A stretch of 24,182 bases of DNA from Alistipes sp. (GTDB lineage Bacteria; Bacteroidota; Bacteroidia; Bacteroidales; Rikenellaceae). Below are positions 1-8,362 of this stretch, piece by piece. The notes under the pieces were generated by a model. It was not told the origin of the DNA, made no database searches, and saw only the letters and a list, made by a program, of their open reading frames with translations. The stretch's first letter is position 1; the number at the start of each line of letters is the position of its first letter. The stretch covers positions 1-24,182 of the forward strand of contig JAHHQK010000036.1 in the NCBI GenBank assembly GCA_020026435.1, given 5' to 3'. Position numbers and translations under genes: made by a program.

Positions 1-390
1 GAGGGGGTGCTTTTGAGCGCAGGGGTTGCGGGCATTGGTGCGGGCTTGGTTTGGTGTGGGCGGCAGGCGGACAGCGGGGCGGAGAATGGTGTGGCAGGCA
101 GACGGCAGGGTTGGCGGGGGATCGGTGCGGGCTTTACGCAGACATCGGAGCGGAAAGCGGGGGGGGACGCCCCTGTGCGGTGGTGGAGATCGGGGGCGGA
201 GGGTGCGTGGCGGGCCCCCGAAGGGGGCGGAACGAGGGTGTAATCCCGGCCGGCGAGGGGGCGAAATCGTCCGGCCGGGCAAGGGGTTGACCTTTAATAT
301 ATTAGTTTTTCGGGGTTGCGGCCTTCGGAATTGTTATTTCGTTGGCCCATTGGAAGGTAGGTTGAAATAAAAAAGATAAAAAAAAAGTAA
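1..390. other. G-rich intergenic DNA without a credible gene
   Basis: This stretch is very rich in G on the + strand up to about 290 and then turns AT-rich. The open frames across it translate to overlapping Gly/Arg/Trp-rich sequence with no domain, signal peptide or family resemblance, and three frames are open at once, which is typical of low-complexity GC-rich DNA. It contains a run of eight G at 159-166 and loosely repeated words (GTGCGGGCTT at about 39 and 126). I see no tRNA, riboswitch or terminator. It could be the 3' flank of a gene that ends before the window. Confidence 0.6.
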
Positions 391-391
391 C

Positions 392-426
392 TTTGTTGCT
401 CAAAATCTAAATAAAGCGTATATTTG
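392..426 (+). promoter_or_regulatory. Bacteroidetes-type promoter for the HU gene
   Basis: TATATTTG at 419-426 fits the -7 consensus TAnnTTTG of the Bacteroidetes primary sigma factor. A TTTGTTG stretch at 392-398 sits at the -33 distance, about 20 nt from the TTG. Transcription would start near 433, leaving a short A/T-rich leader before the HU start at 471. Assignment is by motif only. Confidence 0.6.
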
Positions 427-470
427 CAGTCCCAAGAGAGATATTTATAAATTTATAAAATTAAGTTGAT

Positions 471-743
471 ATGACAAAGGCAGATATCGTAAACGAAATT
501 GCAAAAAGCACCGGTATCGAGAAAGTACAGGTGTTGACCATTGTGGAGGCATTCATGGAGAGCGTTAAATCGTCGCTGACCGCTCAGAACAATGTATATC
601 TTCGCGGCTTCGGCAGCTTTATCGTAAAGAAGCGCGCTCAGAAGGTTGCCCGCAACATTTCGAAGAATACGACCATCACCATCCCCGAGCATAACATTCC
701 TGCTTTCAAGCCCGCCAAGAGCTTCGCAGAGAAAGTGAAATAA
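471..743 (+). CDS. HU/IHF-family DNA-binding protein
   Basis: This 90-residue protein has the normal HU length and layout. An N-terminal dimerisation helix pair (MTKADIVNEIAKSTG) is followed by the GFGSF turn at residues 46-50, the beta-arm beginning ARN at 60-62 with the IP tip at about 71-72, and the C-terminal PAFKPAK motif at 77-83. HU dimers bend and compact DNA in the nucleoid. The ATG at 471 gives the canonical N-terminus, and a good promoter lies about 40 nt upstream. A small basic protein gene follows 48 nt later, before a shared terminator, so the two are probably cotranscribed. Bacteroidetes carry several HU paralogues; which one this is cannot be told, so no symbol is given. Confidence 0.95.
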   Translation: MTKADIVNEIAKSTGIEKVQVLTIVEAFMESVKSSLTAQNNVYLRGFGSFIVKKRAQKVARNISKNTTITIPEHNIPAFKPAKSFAEKVK

Positions 744-791
744 TATAGCAACAAGAGAACTGAATTTTTAACCTTTTAAAATTTAATAGTC

Positions 792-881
792 ATGCCGAAC
801 GGAAAGAAGCATAAGCGTCACAAGATGGCTACTCACAAGCGTAAAAAACGTTTACGTAAGAATCGCCATAAGAAAAAGTAG
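792..881 (+). CDS. 29-residue, extremely basic small protein (AURKAIP1/COX24-like, probable ribosome-associated)
   Basis: An ATG at 792 opens a 29-codon frame ending in TAG at 879-881. It begins MPNGKKHKRHKMATHKRKK and ends NRHKKK. Twenty of the 29 residues are Lys, Arg or His and there is no acidic residue. The KMxTHKRKKR core matches what I know of tiny Bacteroidetes proteins annotated as AURKAIP1/COX24-domain proteins, a family related to a mitochondrial ribosomal protein; a ribosomal role is inferred. It lies 48 nt after the HU gene, preceded by an A/T-rich leader, and is followed 27 nt later by a strong terminator. It is short enough to be missed by ordinary gene callers. Confidence 0.85.
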   Translation: MPNGKKHKRHKMATHKRKKRLRKNRHKKK

Positions 882-908
882 GGTAGCACCTTTGTGCTAA
901 CGAAAGAT

Positions 909-950
909 AAAGCTAAAGGAGCCCCGTTTGCTTCTTTAGCTTTACTTTTT
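909..950 (+). terminator. Rho-independent terminator after HU and the small basic protein
   Basis: AAAGCTAAAGGAGC at 909-922 pairs with GCTTCTTTAGCTTT at 930-943, a 14-bp stem with one G-U pair and a 7-nt loop. TTTTT at 946-950 follows two bases later. The A-rich left side means it may also act on the opposite strand. Confidence 0.88.
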
Positions 951-1257
951 ACTTGTTTTTTCGGTATTTCGAGCATCTGAAAACCGACCTGCGACCGGAT
1001 TTGACGGGGCCTTGTTCCAAGAATCTCTAACCCGATGTGAAGACTCCCGTACTACTCTTATCCCGGTCTCGTTTTTTTAGGAGGACCGCCCTTCCCCCGC
1101 TGCGGAGTGCAGGGTGACGAAGACGGGTCGTCCGAATCAACATAAAAAAATAACATTGAAGTTTTCTTTGTGCCACTTCAGAAAAACAGGCGCAAACGTA
1201 TTTTTTTCAACATAGCGCGTCGGAAAAGATGCTTCGGTCGCGTGAAATATAATATAT
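951..1257. other. 307-bp intergenic region before rng; no gene seen
   Basis: There is no credible open frame on either strand. Small inverted repeats such as CTGC-ggagt-GCAG near 1100 are visible, but no recognisable RNA family. The last 115 bases are AT-rich and probably hold the rng promoter. A TATTTTTT at 1199-1206 is one base off the -7 consensus, but no -33 box sits at proper spacing, so I do not call a promoter. Confidence 0.5.
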
Positions 1258-2808
1258 ATGAATAAAGAGTTAATCGTAAATGTCACTCCGACCGAACTTA
1301 CCGTCGCCATGTGCGAGGACAAGGTCTTGGTCGAACTCGGCAAGGAGCAGTGTCAGACGGGTTTCGCCGTGGGCGACATCTATCTGGGCAAGGTGCGCAA
1401 GATCATGCCGGGACTCAATGCGGCATTTGTGAATATAGGTCACGAGAAGGACGCCTTCATCCACTTCCTGGATCTGGGTACGCAGTTCTCCTCGCTCAAG
1501 AAGCTGGTCGATTCCCAGCAGCCCGGAAAGAGAGGCTGCCGCGTGGAGACCATGAAACTGGAACCTGCCGTCGAGAAGACCGGCAAGATCGGGGATTACC
1601 TCCAGGTGGGTCAGACCATCATGGTGCAGATCGCCAAGGAGGCCATCTCGACCAAGGGCCCGCGTCTGACGGCCGACATTTCGCTGGCCGGCCGCAATGT
1701 GGTGCTGGTGCCCTTCTCCTCGAAGATCTATCTGTCGCAGAAAATCCGCTCGGCCGACGAGAAACGTCGTCTGAAACGTATCGCCTCGGGCGTGCTGCCC
1801 AAGAATTTCGGCGTCATCATCCGCACGGCGGCCATGGAGGCCAAGGACGAGGACGTGGAACACGACATCCAGACCCAGATCGACCGCTGGCGCAAGACCA
1901 TCCAGACGATCCGCCGCAGTGCCGTCCCCGCTCAGATCATGAGCGAGATGAACCGCGCCAATACCATCATCCGAGACTCGCTCAACGGCGACTTTTCGCA
2001 GATTGTCGTCAACGACGAGGCCATGTATAAGGACATCCGCAGCTACATCCAGCAGATCGACCCCCAGAAGGAGAAGATCGTGAAACTGTATAAGGGTACG
2101 GTGCCCATCTTCGACAACTTCGACATCTCGAAGCAGATCAAGTCGCTGTTTGCCAAGTATGTGTCGTTGCGCCGCGGAGCGTATCTGATCATCGAGAGCA
2201 CCGAGGCGATGAACGTCATCGACGTCAACTCGGGCAACCGCACCAAGGCCGAGGACAACCAGGAACAGACGGCTATGGATGTCAACCTGGCCGCCGCCAA
2301 GGAGATCGCCCGCCAGCTCCGCCTGCGCGACCTGGGCGGAATCGTCATCGTCGACTTCATCGACCTGCACACGGTGCAGAACCGCCAGGAACTCTACAAG
2401 GAGATGGTGCGTCTGATGGCCGACGACAAGGCCAAGCATACGGTCCTGCCGCTCACGAAGTTCGGTCTGATGCAGATCACGCGTCAGCGCGTGCGTCCGG
2501 TGGCCATCGAGAACGTGTCGGATGTCTGCCCCACATGTCACGGTTCGGGCAAGATCGAGCCGACGATCCTCCTGGACAAGAAGATCGAGAATCAGATCTC
2601 GTTCCTTACGGAGGACCGCAAGCAGAAGTACATCAAACTGCTGGTGAGCCCCTATGTGGCGGCCTTCCTCAAGCAGGGCCTGTTGTCGCTGCGCCGCCGC
2701 TGGCAGTGGAAATACAAGTGCAAGATCGATGTGGTGGCCGATCAGAGTGTCGGCATTGTCGAGGTACACTACCACGACAAGGATGACAACGACCTTATCG
2801 AGCGTTAG
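1258..2808 (+). CDS. rng: Ribonuclease E/G family endoribonuclease
   Basis: This 516-residue single-strand-specific endoribonuclease acts in rRNA maturation and mRNA decay. The N-terminal part carries the S1-type RNA-binding segment (VGDIYLGKVRKIMPGLNAAF at about 38-57). The DNase I-like catalytic region has its two metal-binding aspartates at D322 (NVIDVNSG) and D366 (IVIVDFIDL). The zinc-link motif CPTC is at C424/C427. These spacings match the RNase E catalytic half, and the protein lacks the long C-terminal degradosome scaffold, so it is RNase G-like. The ATG at 1258 gives a family-typical start. A probable terminator follows 9 nt after the stop, ahead of mfd. The symbol is by family; Bacteroidetes usually have one such enzyme. 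Confidence 0.95.
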   Translation: MNKELIVNVTPTELTVAMCEDKVLVELGKEQCQTGFAVGDIYLGKVRKIMPGLNAAFVNIGHEKDAFIHFLDLGTQFSSLKKLVDSQQPGKRGCRVETMKLEPAVEKTGKIGDYLQVGQTIMVQIAKEAISTKGPRLTADISLAGRNVVLVPFSSKIYLSQKIRSADEKRRLKRIASGVLPKNFGVIIRTAAMEAKDEDVEHDIQTQIDRWRKTIQTIRRSAVPAQIMSEMNRANTIIRDSLNGDFSQIVVNDEAMYKDIRSYIQQIDPQKEKIVKLYKGTVPIFDNFDISKQIKSLFAKYVSLRRGAYLIIESTEAMNVIDVNSGNRTKAEDNQEQTAMDVNLAAAKEIARQLRLRDLGGIVIVDFIDLHTVQNRQELYKEMVRLMADDKAKHTVLPLTKFGLMQITRQRVRPVAIENVSDVCPTCHGSGKIEPTILLDKKIENQISFLTEDRKQKYIKLLVSPYVAAFLKQGLLSLRRRWQWKYKCKIDVVADQSVGIVEVHYHDKDDNDLIER

Positions 2809-2817
2809 TTCACCGGG

Positions 2818-2863
2818 GGAGCGGGCGGAAGATAAGCAGTCCGACCCCTCCTTCGTTTTTTTT
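2818..2863 (+). terminator. Probable terminator or attenuator between rng and mfd
   Basis: GGAGCGGGCGGA at 2818-2829 pairs imperfectly (10 of 12 positions) with TCCGACCCCTCC at 2840-2851 across a 10-nt loop. Eight T follow at 2856-2863. The T-run ends only 25 nt before the mfd start, leaving no room for a separate mfd promoter downstream of it. Confidence 0.6.
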
Positions 2864-2888
2864 CAGATCCGCAATAACAAAAGTGCTT

Positions 2889-5800
2889 ATGGCAGCTTCG
2901 GAACAGCTGTCGCGGTTTGTCGAAGATTCCCAGATCCTCAGACAAGTTTGCCGCGCTTATAAATCTAAAGAGCGTCATACCGTCCATCTCGACGAGTTGG
3001 TCGGCGGGGCGCTTTCGTTTTATGCCGCCGCGACCATCCGCCAGGTGGGGGGCGTGCATATCTTCGTGGCGGAGGACCGCGATTCGGCGGCCTATCTGCT
3101 TAACGACTTCTATAACCTGCTGGACGAGAGTCGGGTGTACTTCTTCCCCTCGGCTTATAAACGCTCGGCGGCCTATGGGGGCGAGGACCCCCAGGGGGTG
3201 GTGCAGCGTACGGCGGCGATGAGTGCCGTCCGCAACTTCCACCCCGGGAAAAACTATCTGATCATCACCACCTGGCCCGAAGCCCTGGCCGAACGCGTGG
3301 CCGACTCCGAGACGCTGACCGAGGACACCATCACGGTGGCCGTCGGACAGAAGATCCCGATCGGGGAGCTGGAGCGGATGCTCCTCGAGGCGGACTTCAA
3401 GCGGGTGGATTTCGTCTATGAGCCGGGACAGTACTCCCTGCGCGGAGGTATCGTCGATGTGTTCTCCTTCTCGGAGAGCAAGCCCTACCGTCTGGACTTC
3501 TTCGGCGACGAGGTGGACTCGATCCGCCGGTTCAACATTTCGAGCCAGCTCTCCGACGAGCGGCTGGAGAAGGTGGAGATCATCCCCGATCTGAACAGTC
3601 GCCCGAAGGACGAGACGCGTGTCTCCCTGCTGCACTTTGCGGGGGAGGAGGCCTCGGTGTGGTGCTTCGATGCGGATTTCGTCCTGCGCAAGGTCAACGA
3701 CATCCGCCGCAAGACGCTCGGCGACATGGAGGAACCCTCGCGCATCGACAGCCTGCTGACCAGCCGCAACGGACTCCTGGAGGATATGAAGGGACAGCGT
3801 CTCTTCGTCCTGCGCGATACGCTCCGGGAGCGTCCCGCCAGCCTCAAGATCAGCTTCAAGACCAAGCCCCAGCCCAAGTTCAACAAGAAATTCGAGCTGC
3901 TGGCCGATGACATGATCCGCAATTCGCTGCGCGGATATCAGACCTATATCCTTTCGCAGAACAAGATGCAGGTCGAACGCCTGGACAACATCTTCCATCA
4001 GATCGGACGCGGTCAGGCCGTTGTGCGTCCGCTGCCGATCACCCTCCACGAGGGATTTGTCGACGATGATCTGAAACTCTGCCTCTATACCGATCACCAG
4101 ATCTTCGACCGCTATCAGCGTTACCGCATCAACGGCGAGATCCGCCGCGACGAGCAGATGACCGTCGCCGAGCTCAACCAGCTCCGCCCGGGCGACTACG
4201 TGGTCCATATCGACCACGGCGTGGGACGTTTCGACGGCCTGGTCAAGATCTCGGAAAACGGCAAGACCCACGAGGCCATCAAACTGGTCTATAAGGATAA
4301 CGACGTGCTGTTTGTCAACGTCCACTCCCTGCACCGCATTTCGCGCTACAAGTCCGGCGACAGTGAGCCGCCGAAGGTCTACAAGCTGGGTACCGGCGCA
4401 TGGCAGAAGCTGAAGAACGCCACGAAGAAGGCCGTGAAGGACATCTCGCGCGAACTGATCGCCCTCTACGCCAAGCGCAAGGCCTCGAAGGGATTCGCCT
4501 TCTCGGCAGACAGCTACCTCCAGCACGAGTTGGAGGCTTCGTTTGCGTGGGAGGACACGCCCGACCAGCAGGCCGCGACGGCTGCCGTGAAGAAGGACAT
4601 GGAGTCGAGCCAACCGATGGACCGTCTGGTGTGCGGCGATGTGGGTTTCGGCAAGACCGAGGTGGCCATCCGTGCGGCGTTCAAGGCGGCCTGCGACGGA
4701 AAGCAGGTGGCCGTGCTGGTGCCGACGACGATCCTCGCCCTGCAACACTACCGTTCGTTCTCGGAACGCTTGAAGGATTTCCCCGTGACGATCGAATACA
4801 TCAACCGCTCGAAGAGCGCCAAGGAGGTGGCCGAGATCCGCAAGAACCTCCTCGCGGGCCGCATCGACATCCTGATCGGCACGCACAAGATGCTCGGCAA
4901 GCAGATCGCCTTCCGCGACCTGGGCCTGCTGATCATCGACGAGGAGCAGAAGTTCGGCGTGGCGGCCAAGGAGAAGCTCACGCAGATGAGCGTCTCGGTC
5001 GATACGCTGACGCTGACGGCTACACCCATTCCGCGTACGTTGCAGTTCTCGCTGATGGGTTCGCGTGACCTGTCGGTGATCTCCACACCTCCGCCCAACC
5101 GCCAACCGATCCTCACCGAGTCGCACGTCTTCTCGGAGGAGATCATCCGCGACGCCATCGAGCTGGAACTGGCCCGCGGCGGACAGGTCTACTTCGTCCA
5201 CAACCGCGTGGAGGAGCTGCCCCTGCTCCAGGGCATGATCACCCGCCTGTGTCCCAAGGCCCGTGTGGCGTCGGGTCACGGAAAGATGAAGGCCGAGGAG
5301 ATGGAACGCCTCATCATGGACTTCATCTACGGGGAGTTCGACGTGCTGCTCGCCACGACCATCATCGAGAGCGGTATCGACATCCCCAACGCCAATACTA
5401 TTATCATCAACAACGCCCAGAACTTCGGTCTGAGCGACCTGCATCAGATGCGCGGCCGCGTGGGCCGTTCCGACCGCAAGGCCCACTGCTACCTGCTCTC
5501 GCCGCCCGAGGAGCTGCTCACGCAGGATGCCCGCCGACGGTTGAGGGCCATCGAGGAGTTCTCGGATCTGGGCTCGGGATTCAACATCGCGATGCAGGAT
5601 CTGGATATCCGCGGTGCGGGCAACCTGCTGGGTGCCGAGCAGAGCGGTTTCATTGCCGACATCGGTTTCGAGACCTATCAGAAGATCATGAACGAGGCCG
5701 TCGCCGAGCTGCGCAACGAGGGGCTGGAGGTGGCCGGACTGGATCCGGAGAGCGAGGCCGCCCTGGGCCGTATGGGCTATCTGGACGATGCCCATATCGA

Positions 5801-6227
5801 CATAGAGGTCGAAGCGGGGCTGCCCGACAGCTACGTCGCCCAGCAGGCCGAGCGTCTGAAGCTCTACCGCGAGCTGGATTCGCTCAAGGACGAGCAGGCA
5901 CTCCGGGACTTCGAGGCCCGACTGGTGGACCGTTTCGGAAACTTGCCGCGTGAGACAAGCGAGCTGCTCAACGTGGTGCGTCTGCGCTGGGAGGCCATCC
6001 GCCTGGGCATGGAGCGCGTGAAGGTCAAGAACGGACTGATGATCGTGCATTTCGTGGGCGACGACAATTCGCCTTATTACAAGAGCGACACGTTCATGGA
6101 ACTGTTGCGCCGCGTGACTCAGCAACCCGACCGGTTTGTACTCAAACAGCACAATAACCGACTGGCTATGACCGTTAGGAGAATAAAGGATATTGAAGAG
6201 GCTTATAAAACATTGCAGCAACTTTGA
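2889..6227 (+). CDS. mfd: Transcription-repair coupling factor Mfd
   Basis: This 1112-residue SF2 translocase displaces stalled RNA polymerase and recruits UvrA for strand-specific excision repair. A UvrB-like N-terminal module spans about 1-400. The RNA-polymerase interaction (CarD-like) domain contains LRPGDYVVHIDHGVGRFDGL at about 430-450. The helicase core has Walker A GDVGFGKT at 583-590, the DEEQ box at 684-687, TATPIPRTL, and motif VI QMRGRVGRSDR. A C-terminal TRCF regulatory domain follows. An in-frame GTG lies two codons upstream at 2883, but the ATG at 2889 is the more ordinary start. The stop overlaps the coaX start in TTGA, so the two genes are probably translationally coupled. 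Length and motifs are complete. Confidence 0.97.
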   Translation: MAASEQLSRFVEDSQILRQVCRAYKSKERHTVHLDELVGGALSFYAAATIRQVGGVHIFVAEDRDSAAYLLNDFYNLLDESRVYFFPSAYKRSAAYGGEDPQGVVQRTAAMSAVRNFHPGKNYLIITTWPEALAERVADSETLTEDTITVAVGQKIPIGELERMLLEADFKRVDFVYEPGQYSLRGGIVDVFSFSESKPYRLDFFGDEVDSIRRFNISSQLSDERLEKVEIIPDLNSRPKDETRVSLLHFAGEEASVWCFDADFVLRKVNDIRRKTLGDMEEPSRIDSLLTSRNGLLEDMKGQRLFVLRDTLRERPASLKISFKTKPQPKFNKKFELLADDMIRNSLRGYQTYILSQNKMQVERLDNIFHQIGRGQAVVRPLPITLHEGFVDDDLKLCLYTDHQIFDRYQRYRINGEIRRDEQMTVAELNQLRPGDYVVHIDHGVGRFDGLVKISENGKTHEAIKLVYKDNDVLFVNVHSLHRISRYKSGDSEPPKVYKLGTGAWQKLKNATKKAVKDISRELIALYAKRKASKGFAFSADSYLQHELEASFAWEDTPDQQAATAAVKKDMESSQPMDRLVCGDVGFGKTEVAIRAAFKAACDGKQVAVLVPTTILALQHYRSFSERLKDFPVTIEYINRSKSAKEVAEIRKNLLAGRIDILIGTHKMLGKQIAFRDLGLLIIDEEQKFGVAAKEKLTQMSVSVDTLTLTATPIPRTLQFSLMGSRDLSVISTPPPNRQPILTESHVFSEEIIRDAIELELARGGQVYFVHNRVEELPLLQGMITRLCPKARVASGHGKMKAEEMERLIMDFIYGEFDVLLATTIIESGIDIPNANTIIINNAQNFGLSDLHQMRGRVGRSDRKAHCYLLSPPEELLTQDARRRLRAIEEFSDLGSGFNIAMQDLDIRGAGNLLGAEQSGFIADIGFETYQKIMNEAVAELRNEGLEVAGLDPESEAALGRMGYLDDAHIDIEVEAGLPDSYVAQQAERLKLYRELDSLKDEQALRDFEARLVDRFGNLPRETSELLNVVRLRWEAIRLGMERVKVKNGLMIVHFVGDDNSPYYKSDTFMELLRRVTQQPDRFVLKQHNNRLAMTVRRIKDIEEAYKTLQQL

Positions 6228-6970
6228 ATTTGATTGTTGATATTGGAAACACGTTGGTCAAGTTGGCGGTTTTCGAAAATGGAGAGATGTTGCGGCAGTG
6301 TGTTGCCGAACGTTTGGAATGTAAGGATCTGGAGGCGCTGACCCGGGGCGAGAGGATCGACCGCGCGATCGTCGAATCGACGGCATCGTGCGAAAAGACC
6401 GTGCGTGTGAGATCCATCATCGAGGATTATGTGGGGGAGGTATTGGAATTCACCCCCTCGACACCCGTGCCCATCGGTAATGCCTACCGTTCGCCCGAGA
6501 CCCTCGGCCGCGACCGCCTGGCGGCCGCCGTGGGGGCGGTGACGATGCACCCGGGACAGAATATCCTCGTGGTGGACTTCGGTACGGCGGTGACCATCGA
6601 CCTGATCACGGCCGACGGCATCTTCCGCGGAGGGTGCATCTCTCCCGGTGTGCGGATGCGTTTCCGCGCCCTGCACGACTACACGGCCCGTCTGCCGTTG
6701 TGCGATCCCTCAATGGGTGAGGGCGAGGTGGGCGGCACGACCGTCGAGGCCCTCGAATTGGGCGTGATGAATTCGGTGGCCTTTGAAATCGAGGGCTATA
6801 TCGAACGCCTGAGTCGCGAATTTGATGAATTATGTGTTATTTTTACCGGAGGAGACGCAAAATTTTTTGTTAAACGGATTAAAAATACGATATTTGCAGA
6901 ATGTAACCTGGTATTTACCGGATTGGATAGAATTTTAGAGTACAATGTACGTGAAGAAAACCTTGATTAA
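6224..6970 (+). CDS. coaX: Type III pantothenate kinase
   Basis: This 248-residue enzyme phosphorylates pantothenate in the first step of coenzyme A synthesis. It is an ASKHA-fold protein with the phosphate-binding motif DIGNT at 6-10, PETLGRDR at 91-98 (D97 likely the catalytic base region), VVDFGTAVTID at 116-126, GGCISPGV at 136-143 and FTGGDA at 207-212. The start is unusual. A TAA at 6206-6208 blocks this frame upstream and no ATG lies between it and the DIGNT motif, so the TTG at 6224 is the best start, and it overlaps the mfd stop. The last 26 bases overlap the next gene. The final 130 bases are notably AT-rich and seem to hold a promoter. Confidence 0.94.
   Translation: MNLIVDIGNTLVKLAVFENGEMLRQCVAERLECKDLEALTRGERIDRAIVESTASCEKTVRVRSIIEDYVGEVLEFTPSTPVPIGNAYRSPETLGRDRLAAAVGAVTMHPGQNILVVDFGTAVTIDLITADGIFRGGCISPGVRMRFRALHDYTARLPLCDPSMGEGEVGGTTVEALELGVMNSVAFEIEGYIERLSREFDELCVIFTGGDAKFFVKRIKNTIFAECNLVFTGLDRILEYNVREENLD
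6866..6896 (+). promoter_or_regulatory. Candidate internal promoter inside the 3' end of coaX
   Basis: TTTG at 6866-6869 is followed after exactly 19 nt by GATATTTG at 6889-6896. That matches the Bacteroidetes TTTG/TAnnTTTG promoter except for the first base of the -7 box. It lies in an AT-rich patch within otherwise GC-rich coding sequence. Transcription would start near 6902, about 43 nt before the outer-membrane protein start. Confidence 0.45.
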
Positions 6971-8336
6971 ACTGGTCGTTGCGGCCGCACTGTTGTTCCC
7001 TGTTGCCCTCAGCGCCCAGACAAGCAGTATAAACGCATTTTCACCCTATACGATGTACGGCATCGGTGAGTTGAACATGCCGGGTACGGCGATGACTCGC
7101 TCGATGGGAGGTGCCGGTGTTGCCCTGCGCAGTGCCAATTCGTTGAACCTGATGAACCCCGCCTCGTTGAGCGTGGCTCCCCAGAAGAGCTTCATGTTCG
7201 ATTTCGGTGTGGAGGGTCAGAACTTCTACAACCGTCAGACTCTGAACGGAGAGAAGAAAAAGACGGCTTACAATACGTTCAACTTCCGCGACGTGGCCTT
7301 CCGTATGCCGCTGGCCAAGAAGATCGGACTGGGATTCAGTCTGACGCCTTACAGTTCGGTGGGTTACCGAATCCAATACACCCACGCCTATGACCCGACG
7401 GATCCCGTGTGGGGCAATATGGGTCTGGTGCAGTATAATTACAGCGGCGAGGGCGATGTAACGGAGGTGAAGGTCGGCCTGGGATGGGAGATCTTCAAGC
7501 ACTTCTCGGTGGGTATCGCCGCCCAGTACTACTGGGGCGACATCACCCGTCAGTACACGGCTGCCGCACAGCCCTATCTGCCCAACGGAAACTCGACGGT
7601 CTCGTCGATCATCGGTACGGACAACTACTCCGTATCGCGAATCAAGGGGCAGATCGGTGTGCAGTGGATCGCTCTGGTCAACGAAAAACGAGCTTTGACC
7701 TTCGGTGCCGCCTTTGACTTCGGTGGCAACCTGGAACCCCGCCGCAGCAACTCGGTGGTGGTCAACAATATGCAGAATGCCAACGTGCGTACCGACTCGA
7801 TGGATCTGAAGCTGGTCCTGCCGCGTCAGCTGCAGTTGGGCATGGTCTATCAGACCGAGGCGTGGACCCTTTGCGGAGACTACGTTTATCAGAACTGGGG
7901 CGGCCGCAACTCCGGCACGGTGATGACGGGTGTGAGCGGATCGAAGGGCGATATGTCGTCCTACCGCGTGGCCTATACCAACACCCACACCCTGAAATTC
8001 GGTGCGGAGTGGATCCCCTCGCGCTACGACGCCCGCCACTTCATGAAGCGTTGGGCCTACCGCGCGGGATTGCGCTGCGGAATGCACAACCAGACGTTCA
8101 ACGGTCAGAAACTCATGGAGTGTACCGTGACGGCCGGTATCGGTATCCCGGCATCGCGTCGTTTCCTGGCCATCTCGGCCGTCGACCTGGGGGTCGAGTT
8201 GGGATGGAGGGGCTTCAATGCCGCGGAACACCTGGGCCTGGTACGTCAGCAGTTCTTCAAGTTCTCGATAGGAGTGACGCTCTTTGCGGGTGACGGCTCG
8301 GGCGATTACTGGTTCCTCAGACCCAAATATGATTAA
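6945..8336 (+). CDS. Outer-membrane beta-barrel protein, PorV/FadL-like
   Basis: This 463-residue protein has a Sec signal peptide (KK, hydrophobic core, cleavage after ALSA at residue 24) followed by alternating strands rich in Gly, Tyr and Trp. The segment SMGGAGVALRSANSLNLMNP near the mature N-terminus resembles PorV/OmpP1/FadL-like barrels of Bacteroidetes, and the protein ends WFLRPKYD. No enzymatic motif is visible. FadL-like proteins move hydrophobic compounds, while PorV-like proteins shuttle type IX secretion cargo; the sequence alone does not choose between them. The start overlaps coaX by 26 bp, and the TPR gene follows 26 nt after the stop. The same coaX, barrel, TPR, lptC order is, to my knowledge, common in Bacteroidales. 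Confidence 0.8.
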   Translation: MYVKKTLIKLVVAAALLFPVALSAQTSSINAFSPYTMYGIGELNMPGTAMTRSMGGAGVALRSANSLNLMNPASLSVAPQKSFMFDFGVEGQNFYNRQTLNGEKKKTAYNTFNFRDVAFRMPLAKKIGLGFSLTPYSSVGYRIQYTHAYDPTDPVWGNMGLVQYNYSGEGDVTEVKVGLGWEIFKHFSVGIAAQYYWGDITRQYTAAAQPYLPNGNSTVSSIIGTDNYSVSRIKGQIGVQWIALVNEKRALTFGAAFDFGGNLEPRRSNSVVVNNMQNANVRTDSMDLKLVLPRQLQLGMVYQTEAWTLCGDYVYQNWGGRNSGTVMTGVSGSKGDMSSYRVAYTNTHTLKFGAEWIPSRYDARHFMKRWAYRAGLRCGMHNQTFNGQKLMECTVTAGIGIPASRRFLAISAVDLGVELGWRGFNAAEHLGLVRQQFFKFSIGVTLFAGDGSGDYWFLRPKYD

Positions 8337-8362
8337 TTTATATCGAAAATAAAACTTAAGTC

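Noticed and set aside
7..370. Three overlapping Gly/Arg-rich frames at the window start.
   Set aside because: Low-complexity translations of G-rich DNA open in several frames at once, with no start context or family resemblance.
951..1257. A possible structural RNA (tmRNA, RNase P or 6S) between the small basic gene and rng.
   Set aside because: Short inverted repeats exist, but none of the conserved motifs of those RNAs could be found by eye.
2805..6221. A 1138-codon open frame antisense to mfd, and a 501-codon one antisense to rng (1270-2775).
   Set aside because: They mirror the coding frame of intact, well-recognised genes with GC-rich third positions, which removes stop codons on the opposite strand. 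The translations are Leu/Asp/His/Val-rich with no domain.
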